From JBCCSZ01 sp039821145 (GTDB lineage Bacteria > Bacteroidota > Bacteroidia > Chitinophagales > Saprospiraceae), in NCBI GenBank assembly GCA_039821145.1, contig JBCBOS010000002.1:248001-312000 (forward strand): 64,000 bases of DNA, in the 5' to 3' direction. Shown in pieces: positions 8,760-17,527 of this stretch. The number at the start of each line of letters is the position of its first letter. The stretch's first letter is position 1. Under the pieces are notes generated by a model that did no database searches, was not told where the DNA came from, and worked only from the letters and a program-made list of their open reading frames with translations. The translations under genes were made by a program, and so were the position numbers.

Positions 8760-10457
8760 GTGCAGGCCAAGTTATTTGCCATATTACAAGTCTTGGGCTC
8801 TCTGGCCTTCTTCATGTTTGGGATGAAACTCATGAGTGAAGGCATCCAGCGTGCTGCCGGTACTCAGATTCGCAACATCCTGCGAAAGATGACCCGCAAC
8901 CGCTACCTCGGCTTGCTCACTGGCTTTCTGATCACGGCACTGGTCCAATCTTCTTCTGCCACCACCGTCATGACAGTGAGCTTTGTCAATGCGGGCTTGT
9001 TGTCTCTGGTCGAGTCGGTGGGAATCATGATGGGGGCCAATGTGGGGACGACCATCACGGGCTGGCTCATTTCCATCCTTGGCTTCAACATCAAACTGCA
9101 CCAACTCTCCCTGCCCATTCTGGTCTTTGCCGTGCCAATGCTTTTTTTCCGCCGAGGCCGAAGCCAGTACTGGGGCGAATTCCTCATCGGCTTTGCCCTG
9201 CTCTTCATGGGGCTCGACCTGCTGCAAAACAATGTCCCCGACCTGGAACAAGATCCAGAAATCCTGAGCTTTTTGCAAAACTATGCCAACAATGGTTTTC
9301 TGTCCAACTTGCTCTTTGTCATCGTAGGTGCGCTCATCACCATCATCCTCCAATCGTCCAGTGCCGCCATGGCATTGACGCTGGTCATGTGCAGCAAAAA
9401 TTGGATTCCTTTTGACGTCGCTGCCGCCATGATGTTGGGCGAAAACATCGGGACCACCGTCACAGCTGAGTTTGCTGCCCTCGTTGGCAATGCCCACGCC
9501 AAGCGCTCGGCCCGCATTCATTCACTCTTCAACATCATCGGAGCCATCTGGATGCTGTTTTTACTGCCATTTTTTCTTCGGGCCATCGACTGGACCTTGC
9601 AATCTTTTTTCCTGACTGCATCGGCATTTGAAGACAGCAGCGCCATCCCCATTGCATTGTCTGCTTTTCATACTGCCTTCAATGCCGCCAATGTCTTGCT
9701 GCTCATCGGGCTGGCTCCTTGGCTGGTCAAACTGGCCATCCGCACCATTCCTTCCCGAGGTGATGCCGATATGAACCACTACCTCAATTACATTTCTGCC
9801 CCCGGAAAAACACCTGAGCTTTCGATACTCGAAGTCCAAAAAGAAATCGCCCGCTTCGGAGAGATCACCAGTCGAATGTCTCGCTTTGCCAATCAACTCT
9901 TGCTGTCCACTGATCGAAAGGAACAACGGCAATTGATGAAAAAACTACAGAAGTACGAGGAAATTACCGACAGAATCGAAATTGAACTGACAGAATATTT
10001 GACCAAATTGTCGCGAGAAGAAACTGCAGGCAAAACCTCCGTTCGCATTCGAAGCATCATGAACATCTGCAACGATCTGGAACGAATCGGCGATCTGTTT
10101 TACCAATTTTCCAAATCCGTCAATTACAAGGTAGAACAAAACATTTGGTTCAACCAACACCAACGCCAACGGCTGCAAGAACTCTTCATCCTGATCGACC
10201 AGGCTTTCCAAATCATGTACGACAATTTGTCGGCAGCGCAGTACGATTTGGTCAACATCAAATTTGCCAAAGAGTTGGAAAAAAAGATCAATGAAAAACG
10301 CGATCTTTTGCGGAAAGAAAATCTCCTGAATATTGAGTCGAAAGAACCGGACTACAACTTGCAAAGTGCCATGGTCTACAATACCTTGTTTTCCAATCTG
10401 GAGAAAATCGGAGACCACATCATGAATGTCTCCGATGCTGTGGTAGGGGATATTTAA
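8760..10457 (+). CDS. Na/Pi cotransporter family protein with PhoU-like C-terminal domain
   Basis: The start is a GTG at 8760, two bases after the preceding stop. It is preferred because residues from VLGSLAFFMFGMKLMSEG onward are conserved from the very N-terminus and later ATGs would cut helix 1. The NptA/PF02690 repeats are clear: ALVQSSSATTVMTVSF with MGANVGTTITGW, then ILQSSSAAMALTLV with GENIGTTVTAE. After about residue 330 comes a cytosolic helical PhoU-like domain to residue 565, a usual arrangement for bacterial NptA homologues. It probably couples sodium entry to phosphate movement in the inner membrane and is co-transcribed with the PiT-like gene. Confidence 0.9.
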   Translation: MQAKLFAILQVLGSLAFFMFGMKLMSEGIQRAAGTQIRNILRKMTRNRYLGLLTGFLITALVQSSSATTVMTVSFVNAGLLSLVESVGIMMGANVGTTITGWLISILGFNIKLHQLSLPILVFAVPMLFFRRGRSQYWGEFLIGFALLFMGLDLLQNNVPDLEQDPEILSFLQNYANNGFLSNLLFVIVGALITIILQSSSAAMALTLVMCSKNWIPFDVAAAMMLGENIGTTVTAEFAALVGNAHAKRSARIHSLFNIIGAIWMLFLLPFFLRAIDWTLQSFFLTASAFEDSSAIPIALSAFHTAFNAANVLLLIGLAPWLVKLAIRTIPSRGDADMNHYLNYISAPGKTPELSILEVQKEIARFGEITSRMSRFANQLLLSTDRKEQRQLMKKLQKYEEITDRIEIELTEYLTKLSREETAGKTSVRIRSIMNICNDLERIGDLFYQFSKSVNYKVEQNIWFNQHQRQRLQELFILIDQAFQIMYDNLSAAQYDLVNIKFAKELEKKINEKRDLLRKENLLNIESKEPDYNLQSAMVYNTLFSNLEKIGDHIMNVSDAVVGDI

Positions 10458-10472
10458 TGCAACATCCTGATC

Positions 10473-10928
10473 ATGATAGAAGGACTCTACGAAACGCATC
10501 TGTTTGTCGAAGACATCAATCGGTCCATCCAATTCTATGGCCAAACCATGGGCTTGGAACAATGCTATTATGAAGAGGAAAGAAGGGCTGCCTTTTTTTG
10601 GATCGGCAAACCCAAACAACAGATGCTGGGCCTTTGGGAAAAACCAATCGAAGAGGTCGACAAAAGACACTTCGCATTTCAATGCAAACCCCAATGGATC
10701 TTGTCTGAATCCATCCATTGGCTAAAAGAAAGGCAACTCAACTTTCGAAATTTTCTAGACGACGGAATCGAACAACCGATGGTGTTTGCATGGATGCCTG
10801 CCGTTTCCATTTACTTCGACGATCCAGACGGACACTCCCTTGAATTCATCGGAATCCTGGACGGCGAAGCCAAACCAGAACTGGGCATCATCAGCTATGA
10901 GGACTGGCAAAAACACTCCACACCTTGA
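10473..10928 (+). CDS. VOC-family (glyoxalase/bleomycin-resistance fold) protein
   Basis: The 151-residue protein has the two beta-alpha-beta-beta-beta modules of the vicinal-oxygen-chelate fold. It opens with a metal-ligand position in YETHLFVEDINRSIQFY, has a histidine in RHFAFQC, and ends the second module with FDDPDGHSLEFIGIL, where the Glu is the usual last ligand. Members include glyoxalase I, fosfomycin thiol transferases and dioxygenases, and the sequence does not pick one. It starts 15 bp after the Na/Pi gene and converges on the gene at 10930. Substrate unknown. Confidence 0.8.
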   Translation: MIEGLYETHLFVEDINRSIQFYGQTMGLEQCYYEEERRAAFFWIGKPKQQMLGLWEKPIEEVDKRHFAFQCKPQWILSESIHWLKERQLNFRNFLDDGIEQPMVFAWMPAVSIYFDDPDGHSLEFIGILDGEAKPELGIISYEDWQKHSTP

Positions 10929-10929
10929 C

Positions 10930-11694
10930 TCACTTCTTTTTCGCCAACTCGCAATAGTCATCTGTTGCAACAATCCGGTGAACGATTACCTCTTTGTTTT
11001 CACCGATGACAAATTCACTTAGGCCAATGTGTCTTTTGTTTTTGGGGTGCCAGTCGTAGGTATACCCCAGTTGTGTCCAAGGATAGTTTTGGTCCCAGGC
11101 CGAGTTGTAATAGGATTTCAATCTCAATTCGTTGATCCATTTTTTATGATCATCTGTCTCGGAATCGGGAAAGTCCAAGGTGCAATTGATATTGGATACC
11201 CCACTGTCCAAACAAGGCCGAAACAAATCTTGCGGGCGAACCCAAAACTCCACAAAGTAATTTTTTTCCACATTCGGCGGCAAACCCAACAGTTGCTTGA
11301 GGCGCAATTGCAAGCCCTCTTTCCGACCAAACTTTTTTTGCTGACAAAGTTGTTGCAACTCGGGCACAGCCGTCACCCATATTGGATAATTGGTGGTGTT
11401 GTAGGTTCCTGTTTGTGCATCGTTTTTGTAGTAGGTTGTGTCTTTGGTCCAGGACGAAACCAAGACGTATTGTTCTCCATTCACCGCCTTCCATACCAAG
11501 TCTGGAGTGGCCGAACTGATCTTGAGCAAATCCTTTTTGATCTCCCATGGTTGGGGCTTTGCCGCATCGCCGACGGACTTGCTATAAAGGTAGCTGACCT
11601 TTTTTTCATCATATGGTTTGGAAAGCTGCCGGGGAGCGCAAGCCGCACAATACAGCATCAGAAAAAGGGAGGTGAAAAGTACTGTCTTTTGCAT
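10930..11694 (-). CDS. Lipoprotein of unknown function
   Basis: The 254-residue protein starts with a lipoprotein signal (MQKTVLFTSLFLMLYCAAC; lipidated cysteine at 19). The mature part has no domain I recognise. It contains paired aromatic stretches (YSKSVGDAAKPQPWEI, NYFVEFWVRPQDLFRPCLD, YPWTQLGYTYDWHPKN) and two cysteines near the middle (PCLDSGVSNINC) that could form a disulfide in the periplasm. Its 3' end meets the VOC gene with one base between them. Similar orphan lipoproteins occur in Bacteroidota, but no role can be given. Confidence 0.65.
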   Translation of the reverse strand: MQKTVLFTSLFLMLYCAACAPRQLSKPYDEKKVSYLYSKSVGDAAKPQPWEIKKDLLKISSATPDLVWKAVNGEQYVLVSSWTKDTTYYKNDAQTGTYNTTNYPIWVTAVPELQQLCQQKKFGRKEGLQLRLKQLLGLPPNVEKNYFVEFWVRPQDLFRPCLDSGVSNINCTLDFPDSETDDHKKWINELRLKSYYNSAWDQNYPWTQLGYTYDWHPKNKRHIGLSEFVIGENKEVIVHRIVATDDYCELAKKK

Positions 11695-11710
11695 GTTTAA
11701 TGGGGGTATG

Positions 11711-12427
11711 TTATTGAATGATTTCTTTGGCGAGCAAGCCCTGTATTTCTTCGACCCTTTTCAACCCACGCTGAATCTTGCCCATCCCAGAAGCATAATT
11801 GTCGCGACTAAGTTTCAAGATGTTTCGTTCCTTTGATGGCTTTAATAAAATGCGATGGTTTTTCAGTTTTACGGATTTTTTGAATTCGAATTCTTCTGTC
11901 TCTTCAAATAAAATGGGGACCCAATGATCATTGAAAGCCATTTCAATATCGCTGGTCGATTTGATGATTCGCAAAGCTTCGTCATCGTAATATCTCCCCA
12001 ATAAAAATCGCAATTGTTTGTTTGAAATTTTATCCAATCCATTGGATTTTAATACCTCGTAAGCATTGGTCAAAGGCTGGAATCTGTCAAACTGAATGAT
12101 GGTACCCAGCCAAATGTGAATGCTGTCTTCTATGTTTTGAGAGGGCTTTGTCTGCAATATCTGATTCGCTGATCTGATGGCTCTGTTGAAATTCCTCTCG
12201 ATTTCTGCCAAGGCTTGGCCGTCACTTTTTAGGTTTTCTTGCATCTGGGTTAGGATCTCCCTTTCAAAGGTTTTGTTTTTTCTGTTCTCATTGAAGTTGT
12301 TCAACTGAAAGGCAATCAAAATGCCAATGACGACCAACACAACTTCTCCAATGGCATACTTGAGATATTCTGTGGCGTTGCTTTCCGACAGTCCATTTCG
12401 TCTCATCTTTCTGAAGGGTTTGATCAT
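11711..12427 (-). CDS. DUF6090-family single-pass membrane protein
   Basis: The N-terminus MIKPFRKMRRNGLSESNATEYLKYAIGEVVLVVIGILIAFQLNNFNENRK, quoted here only by position as residues 1-50, carries the hallmark of DUF6090: a basic start, a membrane helix at about 24-43 built on GEVVLVVIGILIA, and the LNNFNENRK exit. The remaining 190 residues are helical and probably coiled (FEREILTQMQENLKSDG). DUF6090 proteins are abundant, often multicopy and of unknown function in marine Bacteroidota. The 5' part of this gene and its upstream DNA recur in decayed form near 14.3-14.45 kb, so this locus has been duplicated. Confidence 0.85.
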   Translation of the reverse strand: MIKPFRKMRRNGLSESNATEYLKYAIGEVVLVVIGILIAFQLNNFNENRKNKTFEREILTQMQENLKSDGQALAEIERNFNRAIRSANQILQTKPSQNIEDSIHIWLGTIIQFDRFQPLTNAYEVLKSNGLDKISNKQLRFLLGRYYDDEALRIIKSTSDIEMAFNDHWVPILFEETEEFEFKKSVKLKNHRILLKPSKERNILKLSRDNYASGMGKIQRGLKRVEEIQGLLAKEIIQ

Positions 12428-12598
12428 CTGTCTTTGTTTGTGTCAAAAGTCATTGCAAAAGATGGAAATTACCAAAAAATAAGCTCTCCTTATTTATCGC
12501 ATCTTCCAATAAAATGGGGATTCCGTATTCATGGAAAGTCAGCCCACTGTTGCGGTTGGTGTTGCACACAAGAGTCTGTACCTCCGGCGTTTTTATTT

Positions 12599-13501
12599 TT
12601 ATTCCATTTCATATTCTTTGGGTTCGTACATGACTTTTCCATAATTCTTGGCAATTGGTTCTTCATCAATCAACTCGCCACCTCTAAACTTTGCGATCTT
12701 CTTTCTCCATATTTCATTGGTACGAAAATATTCTCCTCCTTTTTTGATGAATTTATGGTTCTTTTCAAAAACGTGAAAGGCAAAATCCAATTCTTCACTT
12801 ACCCTTATCTCTCCTTCCAAAAGTTTTTCTGTCAACCACATGTTTATCTGAAAGGTCCAAGTCGTTTTATTTGTCAATTGAAAATCGAGATAATTGTAAA
12901 ATATTGCCGCACCACTTGCCCAAGGCAAAACTCTTCCAACATCTGGAAAAGGGTCAACACTGTGGTGATGCCGTTCCGTTATTTCAAGTGGAGAATGTAG
13001 AGCCAACCAATGCAGCAGATTTGTACTTTGACAAATCCCACCTCCAATTCCCGCTCTCGGTTTTCCAAATGACAATTCCATTCCCATTTTGTACCCTTTG
13101 CTCTTGGTCGGTCTTCCAACTGTTTTGCAAAACGAAAATGTTTCTCCTGGCTTGATGATCAATCCATTTAGTTTTTCAACTACTATTTTCAGATTGTCAA
13201 CTTTGTTGTATTGAAGTTGCATATCTGTTTCCCCCAATTTCTTCAACAACTTCGATTGATGTTTCTTTACTCGAAAAGGCAATTTGTTCTTTGCAATTTG
13301 TTGAGCGTATTTTTTATCGTCAATCAACCAAGTTATTTGCCTTCTCATTCGCTTTTCCCAAACAGAGATGAAATATAAGATCGGATGTCTTTGTGATAAT
13401 AATTTTCTCTGCTTCATGCACTTCTCCATCTTTTCTTTTTGAATGCTGCGAAACGATCTGGCCAAATAGCGAACTGCCACTGTGACTGTCCTAACCTTCA
13501 T
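12599..13501 (-). CDS. VanW-family protein
   Basis: The VanW signature is clear: GLIIKPGETFSFCKTVGRPT, then GIGGGICQSTNLLHWLALHSP and ERHHHSVDPFPDVGRVLPWASGA. VanW was named from VanB-type vancomycin gene clusters, but its function is unknown and no van ligase or sensor genes are present, so no resistance is implied. The 300-residue reading starts at 13501. An ATG at 13417 with a GGAG eight bases upstream gives 272 residues beginning MKQRKLLSQRHP, which is closer to the family's usual opening, and may be the true start. The gene sits with the macro-domain and orphan genes in a low-GC, probably acquired segment. Confidence 0.85.
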   Translation of the reverse strand: MKVRTVTVAVRYLARSFRSIQKEKMEKCMKQRKLLSQRHPILYFISVWEKRMRRQITWLIDDKKYAQQIAKNKLPFRVKKHQSKLLKKLGETDMQLQYNKVDNLKIVVEKLNGLIIKPGETFSFCKTVGRPTKSKGYKMGMELSFGKPRAGIGGGICQSTNLLHWLALHSPLEITERHHHSVDPFPDVGRVLPWASGAAIFYNYLDFQLTNKTTWTFQINMWLTEKLLEGEIRVSEELDFAFHVFEKNHKFIKKGGEYFRTNEIWRKKIAKFRGGELIDEEPIAKNYGKVMYEPKEYEME

Positions 13502-13521
13502 TCACTTCCACATTCCTCTTT

Positions 13522-13977
13522 CTATTGTTGATATTCGACAAAAGTATGATTCTCACCTTTCAATTCTTCCTCGATGATCTTCGAAATGACATTCCAATCT
13601 CCACCTGCCAATCCGGCCCCAATTGCTGGATAACCGATTCTTAGTCCTGAAAATTCTTTCTTCACCAATGTAAAAACTTGTCTGATTGCTTCGTAATCTG
13701 CTTTCCGACCCGTTCCCCTCCAATTGAATTGAGTATATCCGTTCACAATGATCAATTCGCCATTTTCTGTTTGTGACTTCGCCCAACTGATTGTTCCCAA
13801 TTTCGATTCATCTCCTTTCTCTGTTTGTAAATCTGCCGTAAAAGCCTCAGGGAATTTCTGCTTGATCGTTTTTGCAATTCCCGCACCCATTGTACAAAAG
13901 CAATTGCAACCATGAATGATCAAATCGAATTCACCATCAATTGCCAATTTTATCAAATCTCCTTTTATTGTCTTCAT
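13522..13977 (-). CDS. Macro-domain protein (ADP-ribose binding or hydrolysing)
   Basis: The 151 residues form a single macro domain: KGDLIKL at the start, the nucleotide-binding loop HGCNCFCTMGAGIA (22-35), and the second loop PAIGAGLAGGDW. It resembles the ALC1/TARG1- and Poa1-like branch often carried by phages and mobile DNA rather than the YmdB branch. Such domains bind ADP-ribose or remove it from proteins, nucleic acids or ADP-ribose-phosphate. The gene lies 3 bp after the 96-residue orphan gene and 20 bp before the VanW gene, all leftward. No ADP-ribosyltransferase is recognisable beside it, so a DarT-DarG-type pair is not supported. Confidence 0.88.
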   Translation of the reverse strand: MKTIKGDLIKLAIDGEFDLIIHGCNCFCTMGAGIAKTIKQKFPEAFTADLQTEKGDESKLGTISWAKSQTENGELIIVNGYTQFNWRGTGRKADYEAIRQVFTLVKKEFSGLRIGYPAIGAGLAGGDWNVISKIIEEELKGENHTFVEYQQ

Positions 13978-13980
13978 TCG

Positions 13981-14271
13981 TCAACTGTTTATAAACCTGA
14001 ACATCCGATTTTTAATTTGGCTTCTCTCTTCTTCCTCTTTTCCCATGGAGCATTGATATGCTTCGTAGACAATTCTTTCTTTCAAGAAAGAGATGATCTC
14101 ACTTCTGCTTAGCAATCCAAAATTTGACAATTCTTCCATTTTCTTTTGAATGCCAGCATCATCAATTGCACCACGCAAATATGTCAGCATAAGCTTGTAA
14201 GAGTCGATCTTGATCAACTCAATTTTTCTCTCCCGATTCGCTATTTTGAACTCTTTGCTTTTGGTAAACAC
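13981..14271 (-). CDS. Small helical protein of unknown function upstream of the macro gene
   Basis: The 96-residue product is lysine- and glutamate-rich and predicted all-helical (KIANRERKIELIKIDSYKLMLTYLRG ends a first helical block; LLSRSEIISFLKERIVYEAY a later one). It has no signal peptide or membrane helix. Its stop lies 3 bp before the macro-domain start, so the two are almost certainly co-transcribed and the proteins may work together. I do not recognise a family. Given the mobile-looking setting, a partner of the macro domain is a reasonable guess but only inference. Confidence 0.55.
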   Translation of the reverse strand: MFTKSKEFKIANRERKIELIKIDSYKLMLTYLRGAIDDAGIQKKMEELSNFGLLSRSEIISFLKERIVYEAYQCSMGKEEEERSQIKNRMFRFINS

Positions 14272-14284
14272 TTCTTTATGTTTC

Positions 14285-14455
14285 TTATGGCAACCAACTC
14301 CCTATAAAAATACATTCCACAGCATTACTTTCCAAAAACGCATTTTGTCTCATTCTCCCAAAGAGTTTGGTCATGCGCCTTTGTCCATGCCAAGAGTCGT
14401 TGCAAAAGATGGAAGCAGCCAAAACAACCAGACTCTCAATATTTATCGTATCTTT
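14285..14455 (-). pseudogene. Decayed DUF6090 5' fragment with its upstream region
   Basis: On the minus strand an ATG at 14374 begins MTKLFGRMRQNAFLESNAV, which aligns with MIKPFRKMRRNGLSESNAT of the intact DUF6090 gene at 12427. After about 24 codons the similarity stops and the frame ends at 14285. DNA similarity also covers roughly 75 bp upstream of both start codons (for example TTGCAAAAGATGGAA on the plus strand at 14400 and at 12456). I judge this to be a truncated duplicate. The rest of 14272-14572 holds no other gene. Confidence 0.75.
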
Positions 14456-14572
14456 GGAAAGGCTATGCGAGATGTATTTTATTCTTCTCCACGTAAATTG
14501 CAAAACCAAAATTTGATGACATCGGTTTCCAAACCATCAGTTTTTGGCAGTTGTCCACAAAAAATATAACTG

Positions 14573-15022
14573 ATGGAAAATACAGCGAATAGCCCCTACT
14601 ATGATCAATTCCAACATCTATCGGATGAAGAATTGGTCAACAAATACCTCACCCTCGCCAAGCAAACCTCCCAACTCAAAGGTGGCAATCCCCAATTCAT
14701 CGCATCTGCCGACCAGCTCTTTGCCGTCTCAAAACTTTGTGAGGAAAGAAACATCAATGTGTCCCAACAATTAACTGCCGAGAGCACCGAAGCATACAAA
14801 AAAGAAAATCGAAAAAATGTCAACGAGCTGATGTCCAATGGTGTCAAGGCATTGCTGATCGGCATCGTCATAGCAGGCATTGGCTTGGCACTGACGGTCG
14901 GGACCAATGGAAGAGGCATTTTCTATGGTGCCATCATCATCGGTGCCATCAAAATACTGCAAGGCTTGGTCTACATCATTTCTGGAAGCTATGCCCGGGT
15001 TCGGTATCACAAAAAATTCTGA
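14573..15022 (+). CDS. Small membrane protein of unknown function
   Basis: The 149-residue protein has a soluble helical N-terminus (HLSDEELVNKYLTLAKQ at about 15-31) and two membrane helices near residues 99-117 (ALLIGIVIAGIGLALTVG) and 120-139 (IFYGAIIIGAIKILQGLVYI), ending in a basic tail. There is no signal peptide. It is a lone plus-strand gene between the accessory patch and the NAD kinase gene, with which it converges. No family recognised. Confidence 0.65.
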   Translation: MENTANSPYYDQFQHLSDEELVNKYLTLAKQTSQLKGGNPQFIASADQLFAVSKLCEERNINVSQQLTAESTEAYKKENRKNVNELMSNGVKALLIGIVIAGIGLALTVGTNGRGIFYGAIIIGAIKILQGLVYIISGSYARVRYHKKF

Positions 15023-15034
15023 GACAGCCGGGAT

Positions 15035-15916
15035 TCAATTTCGAGAATCTACCCCCCAGGTCAGTTTTTCGCGCAGCGTCCGCATGAAACTCATGTCGCG
15101 CAATTGCACCATTTTGATTGTGAAGTCACACTTCCGAACAGCCAACTGATGCTCGGCTGTAATGGGTGCAAAACGAGAGTCAAGCGTACAAAGAAAATTT
15201 TCTGTCCGACCTTCTATCTCGAAAGAAATGACAGAATTGTCTGAAATCACAATGGGGCGAATGTTGAGATTGTGGGGAGCTACCGGAGTGAGGACAAAGT
15301 TGCCAGAGTTGGGGAAAATGATGGGCCCGCCACAACTCAGCGAGTAACCCGTCGAGCCTGTGGGAGTAGAAATGATGATGCCATCCGCCCAATAAGAACT
15401 CAGATATTCGCCATTGATGTAGGTATGGATGACGATCATGGAGGAAGTATCCCGCTTGAGCAAGGTGCAATCATTGAGGGCAAAACAGGTCTCGCCAAAA
15501 ATGTCAATATTGGACTCCAAATGAATCAAACTCCGCTCCTCCAACGAGTACATTCCCTTTTTCAGCAGGGCAATGGCATCGTCGATCATGCGCCGCTCAA
15601 TACTGGCCAAGAACCCCAGGCGCCCCAAATTGATTCCCAAGATGGGGACATCACTGTCTCGCACCACCGTGACAGCCTCCAGTATGGTCCCATCTCCTCC
15701 CAGCGTGATGACAAAGTCAATCTTCCGGGTCTTGAAATCCAGATAGCTTTGGAAAGTCCCAACATCTTTTTTGAAAGGTACCTTACCCCTGATCTGGTCC
15801 AGATAGGGCTCGTAAACATAGGTATTGATGCCAAAATTGTGCAAGGAATCAAAGAGGGCCTTGACATAGGGATGGTCCTTTTCCCTGAAGATCTTTCCAA
15901 AAACAACAACTTGCAT
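15035..15916 (-). CDS. nadK: NAD kinase
   Basis: The enzyme phosphorylates NAD to NADP in the cytosol. The diagnostic GGDGT is at residues 73-77 with catalytic D75. FALNDCTLLKRD carries the NE/D nucleotide motif, TPTGSTGYSLSCGGPI is the glycine-rich loop, and the C-terminus KLTWGVDSRN is typical of Bacteroidota NadK. At 293 residues it has the usual length. Its ATG overlaps the stop of the upstream outer-membrane protein gene (TAATG), so translation is coupled. A CBS-domain gene lies further upstream on the same strand, an arrangement common in the phylum. Confidence 0.96.
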   Translation of the reverse strand: MQVVVFGKIFREKDHPYVKALFDSLHNFGINTYVYEPYLDQIRGKVPFKKDVGTFQSYLDFKTRKIDFVITLGGDGTILEAVTVVRDSDVPILGINLGRLGFLASIERRMIDDAIALLKKGMYSLEERSLIHLESNIDIFGETCFALNDCTLLKRDTSSMIVIHTYINGEYLSSYWADGIIISTPTGSTGYSLSCGGPIIFPNSGNFVLTPVAPHNLNIRPIVISDNSVISFEIEGRTENFLCTLDSRFAPITAEHQLAVRKCDFTIKMVQLRDMSFMRTLREKLTWGVDSRN

Positions 15917-17313
15917 TAAAGGATAAACTTATAGTGTAAAAATAGTCCTGCTTCTCCGAGATGGTTAAAGGTATACTGAATTTGCCAAACCTTGTCATTA
16001 TAAGTGATCAAATCGAGTCCAATCCCCCTTCCCCATAACAATCGATTGGCCATAGAGTTGCCGTCACTGTAGTGAGGATTGTACACATAGCCCAAATCGT
16101 TGTTCACCGATAGGTACACCCGCAAGGGCATGATGCGCATTTTCTTCAAGGGCATGTAGCGCCCATAATTGATCTCTCCATTGAATATTTCGTACCGAAA
16201 GCTGCTTTTGACATAGCCATAATCCTGGCCATCTACCAAATAGTATTCGTATCCCCTCAAAAAATCAGGCTCAAAGCCAAGCGCCCGGCTGTTGTAGAAG
16301 GGTTGTTGCTTGCGGATGAAAAAGAGATGCCCCTTCAAGATGGTCTCTACTGTGAAACGGCGACCCAAAGGAGCATAATTCGCATAAGTGGTCGTCAGCG
16401 TGAGCGCATCCCGGTCACCATACACCCCCAATCCATCTTTGACAAGAGTCGTGCGAAAGTGAAAGCCCTTGAGTGGGTACGGCCGATAATCGCGGCGATC
16501 GATGGAAAAGGCATATTTCAAGGAGAGGTAGCGTTGCGAAGTTCGGCCGTCCAGAAAAAAATCAGGGTTGAGCTCCTGGGCCACAAAGGGAGTTGTACTG
16601 TTGTGGTAGTACTCGGCTCCCCATTCGTGCAGGGTATAAATTTTGGGGCGATAAATCAAAGCGGTCGTGATCCGTCGTCGCTGAAGCTGAAAGTCGTTGA
16701 CCCGCTCAAAGGCCTGGCGATTGTCTATGGTGTTGTGGAAAATCTCTTTGTTGCGGGAATAAAAAAAGTTGGCGCGCAAGCCCAAGGTCTGCGATTTGTT
16801 GAAGGAAGGCAATAGGTACTGCAACTCAAACTTTTGGGTATAGCCAAGTTGAGAAATCAATTTGACCACATCCCCCCGGCCCGTGAAATTGATGTGAAAA
16901 AATCGAACGCCGAAATTGACGCGATCAAAGGACCGATTTTGCTCCACCCACCAAATGTTGAAGTTTCTATCTGCCAATTCAAATATGGGAAATGGATAGA
17001 TGTACCAAGCCTCCGACACGCTGATGACCACACTGATGCGCCCACGCCGATCATCCCACTTGCCCACATTGATCCCCACCCGAGTAAACAAACTCAAATT
17101 GAGCACCTGCCGCCGATTGCGCTCCAATGTCTCTGGCAATTCAGATATCTCAATGGTATCTCCCTGCGAAAAGGTCAACTCCCGCAAGATCGTATTGACC
17201 CTCGTCCGACTGTCTCCCTTGATCTCAATGGTATCCACCACCACCTGACCAGCTTCCTGAGCCTGGACGGCCAACGGTAGACTCAAAGCAAACAAGAGGA
17301 AAAATCTCCACAT
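15916..17313 (-). CDS. BamA/TamA-type outer-membrane beta-barrel protein with POTRA domain
   Basis: The start at 17313 gives a signal peptide (MWRFFLLFALSLPLAVQAQ) and 465 residues. A TTG 21 bp upstream would only add residues before the signal. Residues about 25-105 form one POTRA-like domain (VVVDTIEIKGDSRTRVNTIL ... LPETLERNRRQVLNLSLF). The rest is a 16-strand-like barrel with alternating aromatic strands, ending in HYKFIL with the C-terminal aromatic typical of Omp85-family strands. With a single POTRA it is not the essential BamA. A surface-antigen D15 or TamA/patatin-barrel-like role in outer-membrane insertion is likely. It is coupled to nadK downstream. Confidence 0.8.
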   Translation of the reverse strand: MWRFFLLFALSLPLAVQAQEAGQVVVDTIEIKGDSRTRVNTILRELTFSQGDTIEISELPETLERNRRQVLNLSLFTRVGINVGKWDDRRGRISVVISVSEAWYIYPFPIFELADRNFNIWWVEQNRSFDRVNFGVRFFHINFTGRGDVVKLISQLGYTQKFELQYLLPSFNKSQTLGLRANFFYSRNKEIFHNTIDNRQAFERVNDFQLQRRRITTALIYRPKIYTLHEWGAEYYHNSTTPFVAQELNPDFFLDGRTSQRYLSLKYAFSIDRRDYRPYPLKGFHFRTTLVKDGLGVYGDRDALTLTTTYANYAPLGRRFTVETILKGHLFFIRKQQPFYNSRALGFEPDFLRGYEYYLVDGQDYGYVKSSFRYEIFNGEINYGRYMPLKKMRIMPLRVYLSVNNDLGYVYNPHYSDGNSMANRLLWGRGIGLDLITYNDKVWQIQYTFNHLGEAGLFLHYKFIL

Positions 17314-17527
17314 AGGTACTGCTGCTTGCGGCAACGATCTGCCAATTCACAAACCAAAGTCAGTAAAATTACGCAAATAGTTCATACGAAATTATTTAGA
17401 AAGTGTTAAGCTCCCTAAGAGAACGGCCTTTCCAACAATTTCTAGTGGTACCAACCGCCACGGTCAGTCCAACAAAATCATAGTATGTTTGAATTGGAGT
17501 AGATTTGGGACGAAAATGGGCCCAGAA

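Noticed and set aside
12599..13501. Vancomycin-resistance cluster
   Set aside because: Only a VanW-family gene is present; no ligase, dehydrogenase, dipeptidase or two-component genes.
13522..14271. DarT-DarG toxin-antitoxin pair
   Set aside because: The 96-residue partner is far too short and lacks ADP-ribosyltransferase motifs.
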